From assembly GCA_041178545.1 (NCBI GenBank), contig JBEGVB010000009.1, positions 50,466-114,465 on the forward strand: DNA of 64,000 bases, read 5' to 3'. Source of the stretch: JBEATZ01 sp041178545. Its GTDB lineage: Bacteria; Planctomycetota; UBA1135; UBA2386. A program made the translations under genes and the position numbers. Of this stretch, positions 1-8,043 are shown one piece after another. The number at the start of each line of letters is the position of its first letter. The stretch's first letter is position 1. The notes beneath the pieces were generated by a model that saw only the letters and a list, made by a program, of their open reading frames with translations, did not search any database and was not told the DNA's origin.

Positions 1-294
1 GCCGATGCGTTCCATCGCCACGCTCAGCCGCAGCACCGCCGACACGAACCGCAGGTGTCCTGCGCTGGGCAGGTGGCGCGCGACGAAGGCATGGATCAGG
101 CGGTCGATCTCACGCGTCTGGCGGTTGACGACGTAGTCGCCGAGGATCGTGGTGCCCGCGAGGTTGCGGTCGCATTGCAGCACCGCGTGCACCGAGTTGG
201 AGAGCGCTTCCTCGATGCCCTGGCCGACCGTCCGGATGAGGTCGGAGATCCAGTTGAGGTCCTTCTGGAGACGTTCTTCGTACTGGGGCGCCAC
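1..294 (-). CDS. phoU: PhoU-type phosphate signalling protein (partial, C-terminus off window)
   Basis: The first 98 codons of a PhoU-family protein; the gene continues beyond the left edge, so the truncation is a window effect. The translation shows the helical PhoU pattern: a VVNRQTREIDRLIHAF segment followed by LRFVSAVLRLSVAMERIG, corresponding to the conserved 'E-IDRL' and 'LRFV-A-L-----LERIG' helices. The GTG start at 294 is fixed by an in-frame TGA two codons upstream and is preceded by AGGTG. PhoU proteins bind metal clusters and restrain the Pst transporter and the PhoR/PhoB-type two-component response in the cytoplasm. It lies 71 nt downstream of pstS on the same strand, so co-transcription is likely. 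No pstC/A/B lies between the two genes, which is unusual. Confidence 0.85.
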   Translation of the reverse strand, partial: MAPQYEERLQKDLNWISDLIRTVGQGIEEALSNSVHAVLQCDRNLAGTTILGDYVVNRQTREIDRLIHAFVARHLPSAGHLRFVSAVLRLSVAMERIG

Positions 295-365
295 GTGTCA
301 CCTGCCGTTCTGCCGCGCGCGGAGGACGTCCGCACGAGGTCGGTTTGCCTTGGGGCCGGAACGCA

Positions 366-1229
366 TCAGAGCTTCCGCACCGGTGGGTAGCCTGCGCGCT
401 GGAGCACGCGCTGGCCGTCATCGCTCAGGATCCAGTCGAGGTATGCCTTGACTGGTCCCTGGGGCTCGCCAGACGTGTACATGAAGAGCGGGCGGGCGAT
501 GGGGTAGGTCTTGTCGATCGTGTTCTCGATCGTCGCGGCCACCGGGCGTTCGCCGGCGGCCTTGGCCACGGGCACCAGCTTCACCTCGGGCGTTGCGTAT
601 GCGATGCCGCAGTAGCCGATGGCCGAGGGCGTGTTGGCCACGAGTTCGACCACGTCCTTGGAGCCGTTGAGGTCGTAGGTGCCGAGCCGGAAGTCCTTCT
701 TGTGGAGGACGGCTTCCTTGAAGTACTCGTAGGTGCCCGAGTTGTTCTGGCGGCTCACCACCAGGATCTCGTCGCGGGCGCCGGGGGGCAGCTTGACACC
801 CAGCTCCGACCAGCGGGTGACCTTGCCACCGTCGGCGTAGATGCCCTCCAGTTGGTCGATCGTGATCGACTCGATGGGGTTGTCCTTGTGGACGTACACG
901 CCGATGGCGTCGAAGCCGACCACGAACTCGCGCGGCTCGGCGCCGCGCTTGGCCGCGGCCTCCCGTTCCTTCTTTGCCATCTCACGGCTGCTGTTGGCGA
1001 GGTCGACGGTGCCGTTGATCAGGGCGGCGATGCCGCGGCCCGAACCGCCGCCGTTCACGGCAACCATGATGTCGGGCCGCACCGCAGAGAACTGCTCGCA
1101 CCACGCGAGGGCCACCTCCAGCATGGTGTCGGAGCCCTCGTTGTTGACCACGAGGTGGTTGTCCCGGCTGCACCCGAGGGTGCCGAGGCAGGCGGCAAGC
1201 AGCGCCAGCGTGAAGGGGCGGATGGGCAC
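366..1229 (-). CDS. pstS: PstS phosphate-binding lipoprotein
   Basis: Periplasmic substrate-binding protein of the Pst ABC phosphate importer (287 aa). The N-terminus reads as a lipoprotein signal (LALLAACLGTLGC), which would anchor the mature protein through Cys. Family hallmarks are visible: GSDTMLEVALAW, the phosphate-loop segment GGGSGRGIAALINGTVDLA with the SSREM motif, then VSRQNNSGTYEYFKEAVL and the C-terminal YLDWILSDDGQRVLQRAGY. The GTG start at 1229 leaves a complete signal peptide; no ATG is available nearby. Upstream lie a 7-4-7 direct repeat resembling a PHO box and an 8-bp inverted repeat, suggesting phosphate-starvation control. The downstream neighbour is phoU. Confidence 0.93.
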   Translation of the reverse strand: MPIRPFTLALLAACLGTLGCSRDNHLVVNNEGSDTMLEVALAWCEQFSAVRPDIMVAVNGGGSGRGIAALINGTVDLANSSREMAKKEREAAAKRGAEPREFVVGFDAIGVYVHKDNPIESITIDQLEGIYADGGKVTRWSELGVKLPPGARDEILVVSRQNNSGTYEYFKEAVLHKKDFRLGTYDLNGSKDVVELVANTPSAIGYCGIAYATPEVKLVPVAKAAGERPVAATIENTIDKTYPIARPLFMYTSGEPQGPVKAYLDWILSDDGQRVLQRAGYPPVRKL

Positions 1230-1252
1230 GGCGTGAAGAGGAAACCCGGGAC

Positions 1253-1270
1253 CACGGGAAAGTTCCCGTG
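1253..1270. repeat. 8-2-8 perfect inverted repeat upstream of pstS
   Basis: CACGGGAA-AG-TTCCCGTG between the end of the acyltransferase gene and pstS. There is no T-tract on either strand, so an operator or RNA hairpin is more likely than a classical terminator. It overlaps the edge of the candidate PHO box. Confidence 0.4.
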
Positions 1271-1284
1271 AAGATTTGGTGAAG
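1267..1284 (-). promoter_or_regulatory. Candidate PHO box upstream of pstS
   Basis: On the minus strand the sequence reads CTTCACC-AAAT-CTTCACG: two 7-bp near-identical direct repeats separated by an A/T-rich 4-bp spacer (11-bp periodicity), 37 bp before the pstS start. This is the architecture of PhoB/PhoP boxes, though the half-site differs from the enterobacterial CTGTCAT. An AAAT spacer stands out in this G+C-rich DNA. A third CTTCACG occurs at 1238-1232. Confidence 0.5.
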
Positions 1285-1296
1285 AAGGCGAGAAGT

Positions 1297-2274
1297 TCAG
1301 GCCGGGGGCGCGCTTGCGAGGGGCGGCAGGCCCTCGGGCCCCTGGACCTCGCCCGGGGGGCGGTGGGACCACCGGTTGCCCTGCCAGAACCACTGGTCCG
1401 GTGCTGCGGCAATGGCGCGACCCAGGCCCTCGTTGACCCGGGCCGTGAGCGCGAGCACCGCCGCGTCGCGGTCCGGGGCAGGGCTCGCACGGATCACGTC
1501 CCACACCTTCATGCGGTACCGGAACGGGCCGGTGCGTTCGCAGGTGACCACGGCAATGGGGGCACCGGTCTGCAGCTGCAGCACTGCCGGCGAGGCCGTG
1601 CTTGCGGCCATGGTGCCGAGGAACGGCGTGAACACCGCGCTGCCGCGGCTGCCCCCGTCGACGATCAGCGCAACCATGTGCCCCTCGTGCAGCGCCGCCT
1701 GCAGGCCGCGCATCGCACCCTTCCTCGCCAGCAGGCGCTGGCCTGCGGCACCGCGCTGCTCGAGGATCGCCCGGTCGATGGCCGGGACCGGGCTCGGTCG
1801 GTAGACGGAAGTGATCGCGATCCCGGCCAGCGCCATCGCATAGCCCCCGGTGTCGAACGAGCCGATGTGTCCGGTGGCCGCGATGACGCCGCGTCCCTCC
1901 GCGTACAGGGCCTCCAGGTCCTTGGCCTCGGAGAAGTCGACCACGGTGCGGACGTTCTCGCGCGTCAGGCGGTGCAACTGGCAGAAGTCGACCACCAGTT
2001 GCGCCATGTGCATCGACCATCGCCACAGGTGGCCGCGGGGCAGGGCGGGCATGGCCCCGCCGGCTCGCGTGGCGATCCGCACGTTGCGGTGGTAGCCGCG
2101 GCGCTTCCTGCCGCGGCGGTCCGCGAGCAACCAGTAGCCGGCCCACACGGCTGCAGGCGGGGTCACCAAGAGGGTGGCGAGGCGGGGCGGCAGCATGCCC
2201 AGCAGGTGCAGGGCCCGCAGCAGCAGCCCTGCGAGTGCCTGCATCCACCAGCCATCGTGCACGCGTGCGGCCAT
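1297..2274 (-). CDS. LpxL/HtrB-type lysophospholipid (lipid A) acyltransferase
   Basis: 325-aa member of the LpxL/HtrB acyltransferase family, which transfers acyl chains to lipid A precursors or related glycolipids at the cytoplasmic face of the inner membrane. An N-terminal hydrophobic stretch (about residues 13-45) gives the membrane anchor. The catalytic HX4D motif is present as HIGSFD (His about residue 136), followed by a conserved VYRP segment and a C-terminal DQWFWQGNRWSHRPP, matching the family's 'PEQWxWxHRRW' end. The ATG at 2274 overlaps the stop of the upstream MFS gene as TGATG, implying translational coupling. The exact acyl acceptor cannot be told from sequence. Confidence 0.85.
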   Translation of the reverse strand: MAARVHDGWWMQALAGLLLRALHLLGMLPPRLATLLVTPPAAVWAGYWLLADRRGRKRRGYHRNVRIATRAGGAMPALPRGHLWRWSMHMAQLVVDFCQLHRLTRENVRTVVDFSEAKDLEALYAEGRGVIAATGHIGSFDTGGYAMALAGIAITSVYRPSPVPAIDRAILEQRGAAGQRLLARKGAMRGLQAALHEGHMVALIVDGGSRGSAVFTPFLGTMAASTASPAVLQLQTGAPIAVVTCERTGPFRYRMKVWDVIRASPAPDRDAAVLALTARVNEGLGRAIAAAPDQWFWQGNRWSHRPPGEVQGPEGLPPLASAPPA

Positions 2275-3527
2275 CAGCGCGGACCAGCTTGCCCGGTGCG
2301 GGGCATGCGCACCAGCGCGAGGCAGCCGATGCCGACCAGCAGGGGGACCAGTTGTGCCAGCAGGGCCGCCTTCGGGCCGTACCCGTCCGCGACGAGTCCG
2401 TACACGGAGCTCCCCACGACGGAGAGCTTGACGGTGATCCCGTACAGCCCGAACCAGCGACCTGCCTCGGCCTCGGGTGCGAGGACCAGAACCAGCTTGC
2501 GTCCTGCGGTCCAGATGCCGCTGAGCCCGAACGCGCCGAGCGGGACCATGGTGAGGAGGTAGGCGAGCGGCGAGTTGCCGCCGAACCATGCCCCTGCAAC
2601 CAGTGCGGCCAGCAGCAGGAGTGCGGACGTGCGCAGCACACCGAGCGGCGAGTGGTCCGTGCGCAGGCCCAGCAGCAGCCCGCCCAGCAGCGCGAGCACG
2701 TTGAGCGCAAGGCCTGCGAACTTGCCGAACCCGGCAAGGTCCATGCCCAGCGGCAGGTTCGCGGGACCGCTGCCCGCGAACACGCTCACCGTGTGGTCGT
2801 AGAAGAAGAGGATGGCCGTGTTCAGCACGTCGACGAGGAAGAAGTTGCCCAGCAGGAACCACGCGAGTGCGGGTTGCCGCGGCAGCTGGCGCAGGGTCCC
2901 GAGGACTGCTGCGAGGGTCGACGGTTGCGGTTGCACGGCGGCGGCGCGGCGGTCCCCGACCAGCACCATGCACGGCAGCGCGAAGACGAGGAACAACAGC
3001 GCCGCGTGCACGAACCGCTGCGGTTCCCCCGCGGCTCCCACCGGCAGCAACAGCAGGACCAGGATGGTGCCGAGGTAGCCCACCCCCGTGCCGATGCCGC
3101 TCACCAGCCCCTGCCGCGAGGGCGCTGCCACCGAGGGCAGCAGCGCGTTGTAGAACAGCAGGGCCGCGTTGTAGCCGAGGTTCGCGAGCGCCAGCGCCGC
3201 CAGCATCGTCCATGCCCCGGCACCGCTGGCCCAAAGGGCCATGCTGCCGAGGCAGAGCAGCGTGGCCGCCGTCAGGTAGGTGCGGGTGCGTCGCGTCGCA
3301 TCGCACCGTGCTCCCAGCCACGGGACGACCAGCGCGACGGCCACCATGCTTGCCGTCTGGGCGAGCCCGAGGCCCGACCTGCCGTGCTGTTCGGCGAACC
3401 ACGGCGTGAAGAGGAAGGTGAGTGTGGCCGCGTAGACGGTGTTGCCGAGGTCGTACAGCACCCACGCCGTGGCCCGTGCGGTGCTCGCGCCAGGTCGTCC
3501 GGAAGGTCCTGACGCGGGTTGGGTCAC
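2274..3527 (-). CDS. MFS transporter, UMF1 family
   Basis: 417-aa polytopic membrane protein with about 12 hydrophobic segments. The opening WVLYDLGNTVYAATLTFLF matches the 'YDxANSxF' start typical of UMF1/Atg22-like major facilitator proteins. The next loop carries a WLGARCDATRRTRTYL segment, corresponding to the MFS motif between TM2 and TM3. Substrate unknown; related fungal proteins export amino acids from vacuoles, but that does not transfer reliably. The GTG start is preceded 6 nt upstream by TAACCT and by no Shine-Dalgarno, suggesting a leaderless mRNA. It is the first gene of a two-gene unit with the acyltransferase and is transcribed divergently from the kinase gene. Confidence 0.8.
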   Translation of the reverse strand: MTQPASGPSGRPGASTARATAWVLYDLGNTVYAATLTFLFTPWFAEQHGRSGLGLAQTASMVAVALVVPWLGARCDATRRTRTYLTAATLLCLGSMALWASGAGAWTMLAALALANLGYNAALLFYNALLPSVAAPSRQGLVSGIGTGVGYLGTILVLLLLPVGAAGEPQRFVHAALLFLVFALPCMVLVGDRRAAAVQPQPSTLAAVLGTLRQLPRQPALAWFLLGNFFLVDVLNTAILFFYDHTVSVFAGSGPANLPLGMDLAGFGKFAGLALNVLALLGGLLLGLRTDHSPLGVLRTSALLLLAALVAGAWFGGNSPLAYLLTMVPLGAFGLSGIWTAGRKLVLVLAPEAEAGRWFGLYGITVKLSVVGSSVYGLVADGYGPKAALLAQLVPLLVGIGCLALVRMPRTGQAGPR

Positions 3528-3533
3528 GAGGTC

Positions 3534-3539
3534 AGGTTA
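3534..3539 (-). promoter_or_regulatory. -10-like TAACCT, 6 nt before the MFS start codon
   Basis: TAACCT followed by 6 nt and GTG, with no ribosome-binding site. The spacing places the transcript start at the start codon. Confidence 0.45.
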
Positions 3540-3646
3540 GGGGGGCGCATCCCGGGGTGGAACTGCGAGGGCGGGTTGCAGGGTGGCCCGCACCGGCAAG
3601 GCCATGACGAGTCCCGAGTCGTGTTCATCCCGTTGGTGCCCGTGAG

Positions 3647-3652
3647 TAGCAT
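3647..3652 (+). promoter_or_regulatory. -10-like TAGCAT, 7 nt before the kinase start codon
   Basis: TAGCAT-N7-ATG with no Shine-Dalgarno in between; supports the ATG at 3660 as start and a leaderless transcript. Confidence 0.45.
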
Positions 3653-3659
3653 CCGGGTC

Positions 3660-6209
3660 ATGACCGGGGAACCGTCTCGCGCCTGTCCGCAGCAGGTCGG
3701 CCCGTACCGCATCCTCGACGTGCTGGGCGAGGGCGGGATGGGGACCGTCTACCTCGCGGAACAGAAGGAACCCGTTCGTCGCCGTGCGGCCGTCAAGGTC
3801 GTCAAGCTGGGGATGGACAGCAAGGCGGTGCTCGCGCGTTTCGAGGCCGAGCGCAAGGCCTTGGCGATGATGGAGCACCACTGCATCGCGACCGTGTTCG
3901 ACGCCGGCCTCACCGCCCAGGGCCAGCCCTGGTTCGCGATGGAGTACGTGAAGGGCATCCCGATCACGGAATACTGCGACCGCAACAAGGTCGGTCTCCG
4001 CGAACGCATCACACTCTTCCAGCAGGTTTGCTCGGGGGTGCAGCACGCGCACCTCAAGGGTGTGATGCACCGCGACCTGAAGCCGTCCAACGTGTTGGTG
4101 ACGGTGCAGGACGGCAAGGCAGTGCCCAAGATCATCGACTTCGGCCTCGCCAAGGCGACGGACCACCACCTTGTTGAGGCGACGATCTACACCCAGCACG
4201 GCCAGTTTGTCGGCACGCCCGAGTACATGTCACCGGAACAGGCTGGGCTCGACGGCCTCGACGTGGACACGCGCACGGACGTTTACTCGCTGGGGGTGCT
4301 GCTCTACGAGTTGCTCACGGGCGACGTGCCGTTCGCCCGCAGGGAGCTGCGGCAGGCCGGCCACCTGGAGATGCAGCGGGTCATCCGCGAGCAGGATCCC
4401 GTGCGGCCGTCGACCCGGGTGAGTTCGTTGGGTGCGAGTGCCAGCGAGATCGCGACGGTGCGCCAGACCGATGCGGCGAGCCTGCAGCGCAGGCTGCGCG
4501 GCGACCTCGACTGGATCGCGCTCAAGGCCCTCGAGAAGGACCGCACGCGCCGCTACGAGACGGCGCACGAACTGGCGGCTGACCTGCAGCGCCACCTCGA
4601 CCACGAGCCGGTGCTGGCGAGCCCGCCCGGCGTGGCCTACCGCCTGAAGAAGCTCGTGCGCCGTCACCGTGGGCAGTTCGCCGCGGCTGGGCTCGTCCTG
4701 CTCACGGCGGTGGTGGGTGCCGTCGTGGCCCTCGAACAGCGTTCGCAGGCCCTCGCCAGCGCACGCCTCGCCACCGAGCTGGCAGCAGAGAAGGGGCGCA
4801 CCGTGGACCACTTCCAGCAGCTTGCCGGCATCGTGCGGCTCGAGGACGCGCGGCGTACCGAGCTGGAACTCTGGCCGCCGTGGCCGGGTCGCATCGCGGC
4901 GATGGAGGCATGGCTGCGCGACCATGCGGGGCGGCTGGTGGCCATGCGGCCGAAGCTGGAGGCGACCGTGTCCGACCTGCGGCGCGGTGCGGTACCGGGT
5001 GCGGGCGACGCGCAGGCGTGGACGTTTCCCGCGGATGCCGAGGGCGAGGCCGCGCGCTTCCTGCACGATGCGCTTGCCGGCCTGCTGCGCGACCTCGGCG
5101 AACTGGAGCGCGTGCAGCAGCAGGACGTGGCCCGGCGACTCCGCTGGGCGCGTGCGCTGGAAGCAGGCCTGTGCCGGGCCCACCCGCAGGCAAGGGTGTC
5201 GTGGGCCGCGGCGCGCGATGCGATCGCAAAGGCTGATGGCACGGTGGCGAGCACGCTCTACGAGGGGCAACCGATCGCGCTCGAGGAGGACGCGGTGACC
5301 GGCCTCGTGCCCATCGGCATGAACCCCGTGACGAAACTGTGGGAGTTCTACGACCTGCGCAGTGCGTGGGACGGCACGTCGGATCCTGCCGCCATCGCCA
5401 TTCCCTCGCACCGCCCCGATGGATCCACCGAGGTGACGGAGCAGGGCGGCATCGTGTTCGTCCTGCTGCCCGGCGGCACCTTCACCATGGGTTCACAGCG
5501 CAGCGACCCGTCTGCGCCCAACCACGACTCCGAGGCCCTCGCGGACGAGGTGCCGCACCCCGTGCAACTCGCGCCCTTCCTGCTGGCTCGGCACGAACTC
5601 ACGCAAGCGCAGTGGGCGCGGCTCTGCACCTGGGACGCCGCGCAGCGGCAGCCGAGCTTCTATGCCGTCGGCCAGACCGCCGTGGGCAGGCGGATCACGG
5701 GCACGCATCCCGTCGAACAGGTGGACTGGGCCATGTGCGAGCAGTTGCTGACCCGGTACGGCATGGTGCTGCCCACCGAGGCACAGTGGGAGTACGCCTG
5801 CCGCGCCGGCACCGCCACGCCCTGGGTGGTGGACCTCGCGCAACTGCCGCGCCACGCCAACGTCGCCTCGGCCGAGGCCAGGGCCAGCGGTTCCAGTTGG
5901 GTCTGCGAGTCTTGGGAGGACGGGCATGTCATCCATGCACCGGTTGGTTCCTTTGCGCCCAATCCATTCGGTCTCTTCGACCTGCACGGCAACGTGTTCG
6001 AGTGGTGCCGCGATGGTGCCGGCGACTACGGCACCGAGCGGCGTGGCGACGGGTTGCGACAGGGGGATGCGGAAGACCTGCGCGTCGTGCGCGGCGGCAG
6101 CTTCGCCAACCCCTCTGCGCAGGCGCGCAGTGCCAACCGGCTGCACAACTCGGCCTCGATCCGCGACGACACCCTCGGCCTGCGGGCCGCACGGCTGTTG
6201 CGGCCGTAG
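3660..6209 (+). CDS. Ser/Thr protein kinase with transmembrane segment and FGE/sulfatase-modifying-factor-like domain
   Basis: 849-aa receptor-like kinase. The cytoplasmic N-terminal Hanks-type kinase has a P-loop GEGGMGTVY (residues 23-31), ATP-binding Lys46 in VKVVK, catalytic HRDLKPSN (137-144), DFG (160-162) and SPE (191-193), so it should be active. A single hydrophobic segment (about 339-358) follows, then a helical linker rich in Arg/Glu/Leu, a NPVTKLWEFYDLRSAWDGT motif, and a C-terminal FGE-like domain (about 596-849) with MGSQ, PTEAQWEYACRAG, NPFGLFDLHGNVFEWC and VVRGGSF. The paired catalytic cysteines of true formylglycine-generating enzymes are absent from the final segment, so the domain is probably a ligand-binding or structural module. 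This architecture is common in planctomycetes. An incomplete second copy lies directly downstream. Confidence 0.9.
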   Translation: MTGEPSRACPQQVGPYRILDVLGEGGMGTVYLAEQKEPVRRRAAVKVVKLGMDSKAVLARFEAERKALAMMEHHCIATVFDAGLTAQGQPWFAMEYVKGIPITEYCDRNKVGLRERITLFQQVCSGVQHAHLKGVMHRDLKPSNVLVTVQDGKAVPKIIDFGLAKATDHHLVEATIYTQHGQFVGTPEYMSPEQAGLDGLDVDTRTDVYSLGVLLYELLTGDVPFARRELRQAGHLEMQRVIREQDPVRPSTRVSSLGASASEIATVRQTDAASLQRRLRGDLDWIALKALEKDRTRRYETAHELAADLQRHLDHEPVLASPPGVAYRLKKLVRRHRGQFAAAGLVLLTAVVGAVVALEQRSQALASARLATELAAEKGRTVDHFQQLAGIVRLEDARRTELELWPPWPGRIAAMEAWLRDHAGRLVAMRPKLEATVSDLRRGAVPGAGDAQAWTFPADAEGEAARFLHDALAGLLRDLGELERVQQQDVARRLRWARALEAGLCRAHPQARVSWAAARDAIAKADGTVASTLYEGQPIALEEDAVTGLVPIGMNPVTKLWEFYDLRSAWDGTSDPAAIAIPSHRPDGSTEVTEQGGIVFVLLPGGTFTMGSQRSDPSAPNHDSEALADEVPHPVQLAPFLLARHELTQAQWARLCTWDAAQRQPSFYAVGQTAVGRRITGTHPVEQVDWAMCEQLLTRYGMVLPTEAQWEYACRAGTATPWVVDLAQLPRHANVASAEARASGSSWVCESWEDGHVIHAPVGSFAPNPFGLFDLHGNVFEWCRDGAGDYGTERRGDGLRQGDAEDLRVVRGGSFANPSAQARSANRLHNSASIRDDTLGLRAARLLRP
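5320..5380 (+). repeat. 61-bp exact direct repeat, copy 1
   Basis: Identical base for base to 8060-8120 (offset 2740 bp). It encodes the NPVTKLWEFYDLRSAWDGT segment just before the FGE-like domain; flanking sequence in the two genes is clearly diverged. Confidence 0.95.
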
Positions 6210-6446
6210 GAGTCTGCAACCACCGCGCACCGTGGCCGTGAAGGGCACCGAGGCCGGCCCGGCGCCCGGTCCCGCGGGAGCCACCGCGGGAGGTCTCGCC
6301 CCGCAGCGAATGGGTCCCGGCGGGGAGCGTCGCGATGCAGCCGCTGCGTTTCGACCTCTGCCGGCGTGGCCGCCTGCCGCTCTCGTGGTGTCCCACGGCC
6401 CATCGCTTGCGTGCCTCGCTCCCCAGCGAGGGCTAGGCTTCCACTC
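6210..6446. other. Intergenic region with a small hairpin
   Basis: No coding region seen. It holds a perfect 7-bp stem CCTCGCT-CCCC-AGCGAGG at 6414-6431 (no T-tract) just ahead of the TAGGCT box of the next gene. Confidence 0.5.
6434..6439 (+). promoter_or_regulatory. -10-like TAGGCT, 7 nt before the kinase-remnant/CPBP start
   Basis: TAGGCT-N7-ATG with no Shine-Dalgarno, the same layout as upstream of the intact kinase gene. Confidence 0.45.
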
Positions 6447-7454
6447 ATGTCCTCGGAGAAGTTCCTTGGCCAGCCCACGCAGATCGGTCCCTACCGCATC
6501 CTCGAGGTGATCGGCGAGTGCGGCATGGGGACCATGGACCTCGCCGAGCCGCAAGCAACCGACGGCTGGCCGTTGCGCCACGTGCCGCCGCAGCGGGCGG
6601 TCGCGTGGCCCGTGATCGTGCTGGCGCTCGCCACGGAGATGGCTGCAGTGCTGCTGATGCAACTCGTCGTCTATCGCGATGCCGACCGCTGGGCGCCGTG
6701 GGCGGTGGAGATCCGGCGCGCGACGGGCGGCATCGTCGGGTTCACCCTGATGGGGTGCGTGCTCCTGCAGGTTGTCGTGGTCGGCGTCGTGCTGATGGGC
6801 ATCGGCCGGCTTCGTCCGATCGCGCTCGGACTCGACATCCGCAAGGTCGCGCCCGCCGTCGCATGGACATGCACGATCTGGCTGGCCGCCCTGCTCGTTT
6901 CGGTCGGGGTGGCCGCGATCGCGGGCGAGCGCGTGGCGCTGGACGACGGCTGGCAGGCCGGGAAGTGGTCCGTGACGGCGGGAGAGTGGCTCGGCCAGAT
7001 CCTGGGCAACGCGCCTTTCGAGGAGATCCTCTTCCGCGGCTTCCTGCTGCCGCAGTGCCTCTGGCTGTGCCTGCGCTGGCGCGGTGGCGCGTCCGACTGG
7101 AAGTCCATCCTCTTCGCGATGGTCCTGTCGCAGCTCATCTTCGCGCTCGGTCACATCCCGTTCAACCTGGTGAACGGCTCCGGGCAGGCGCAGCTGCTCG
7201 CCCAGTTCGCGATGGGCCTGCTGCTCTGCGGCGTGTACCTGCGCACGGGCAATCTCTTCCTGGCCATGGGCCTGCACGTGCTCACCAACAACCCCGGGCC
7301 GTTGCTCGCGGGCGGGCCGATCATGGAAAGCCTGCCGCGTGTCCTGGTGGGCGTCGGCATGCTCGTGGGCGTCACGATCGGGCCGTGGATCGCCGCACGG
7401 GGGCGAAGCATTCGAGGCGGACCGGATCGGCGGACAGACGGCACGTCACGGTGA
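6447..7454 (+). CDS. CPBP intramembrane protease fused to a kinase N-terminal remnant
   Basis: 335 aa. The first ~35 residues (QIGPYRILEVIGECGMGTMD, then LAEP) are a decayed copy of the kinase start in the gene upstream: GEGGMGTVYLAE has become GECGMGTMDLAE, and no kinase Lys, HRD or DFG follows. From about residue 50 the protein is a multi-pass CPBP (CAAX/Abi-type) membrane protease: EEILFRG motif 1, FALGHIPF motif 2 and MGLHVLTNN motif 3 are all present, so the glutamic protease site looks intact. Known CPBP proteins process prenylated or secreted peptides, or bacteriocin systems; the substrate here is unknown. The kinase-like leader may act only as a translated remnant. The preceding TAGGCT box and ATG match the layout of the intact gene. 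Confidence 0.75.
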   Translation: MSSEKFLGQPTQIGPYRILEVIGECGMGTMDLAEPQATDGWPLRHVPPQRAVAWPVIVLALATEMAAVLLMQLVVYRDADRWAPWAVEIRRATGGIVGFTLMGCVLLQVVVVGVVLMGIGRLRPIALGLDIRKVAPAVAWTCTIWLAALLVSVGVAAIAGERVALDDGWQAGKWSVTAGEWLGQILGNAPFEEILFRGFLLPQCLWLCLRWRGGASDWKSILFAMVLSQLIFALGHIPFNLVNGSGQAQLLAQFAMGLLLCGVYLRTGNLFLAMGLHVLTNNPGPLLAGGPIMESLPRVLVGVGMLVGVTIGPWIAARGRSIRGGPDRRTDGTSR

Positions 7455-7539
7455 CCGTCCGCCTCGCCGAGTCGGCCATCATCCGTTCCGTCGCCGGCAA
7501 CTGCAGCGTCGCCTGCGCGAACGATTGCGCGTTTCGCAT

Positions 7540-7803
7540 GGCGGTGGGAAGCGGAACGGTGGTCGGCGGCTGCGCTATCCGTGGGCGGAGCTGCTGATGC
7601 GGGTGTTCGGGATCGACTCGCTGCTGTGTCCGCATTGCGCGGATACGAGGCGCGTACTGGCGGCGATCCACGACCCGGAGTCGGTGCGAAAGGTGCTCGG
7701 GTCGCTGGGGCTGTCTGCGGAGGTGCCGGAGTTGGCGGCGTGCCGAGCGCCGCCGAGCGGTGGGGCTGGTGGTGAGGGCGGCGACGAAGGTGTCGCGGAG
7801 TGA
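7540..7803 (+). pseudogene. IS91-family transposase C-terminal remnant
   Basis: The translation contains RRLRYPWAELLMRVFGID, then a CPHC motif and LAAIHDPESVRKVLGSLGL, ending at TGA 7801-7803. This matches the conserved C-terminal tail of IS91-type (Y2, rolling-circle) transposases ('WAELLRRVF.ID.L.CP.C....R..A.I.DP..V..IL..LGL'). The catalytic HUH and tyrosine parts are absent: upstream sequence belongs to the CPBP gene. The left boundary is approximate. The fragment sits at the breakpoint of the presumed kinase-FGE duplicate. Confidence 0.75.
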
Positions 7804-8043
7804 AACGAGAGGCGGTGCGGTGACCTCGCGGAGGTCGCGGCAGGGGATCGGTATGCCCGGTGGGCGGGAAGTGGGCTGCGAAGGGCTGCGCAACGGGGGG
7901 GAGTGCGCGGCTGGACGACGGCGCGTAGGTGGGGAAGGACGACGCAATGGGTTCCGGGTGGTCCTGGACCGCTGCTTGTTTTTCCTACGCGCCGGCGGCG
8001 AACGTGGTGCGGACCGCAACCCGTTGTCTGGAGTAGTGCCGCC
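7804..8043. other. Unassigned purine-rich stretch between transposase remnant and FGE gene
   Basis: 240 bp, strongly G/A-rich on the plus strand in its first half, with no recognisable protein. It may be the non-coding end of the IS91-type element; no terminal repeat could be defined. Confidence 0.4.

Noticed and set aside
6447..7454. A functional second Ser/Thr kinase
   Set aside because: Only the first ~35 residues resemble the kinase; the P-loop is altered, and the VAIK lysine, HRD and DFG are absent.
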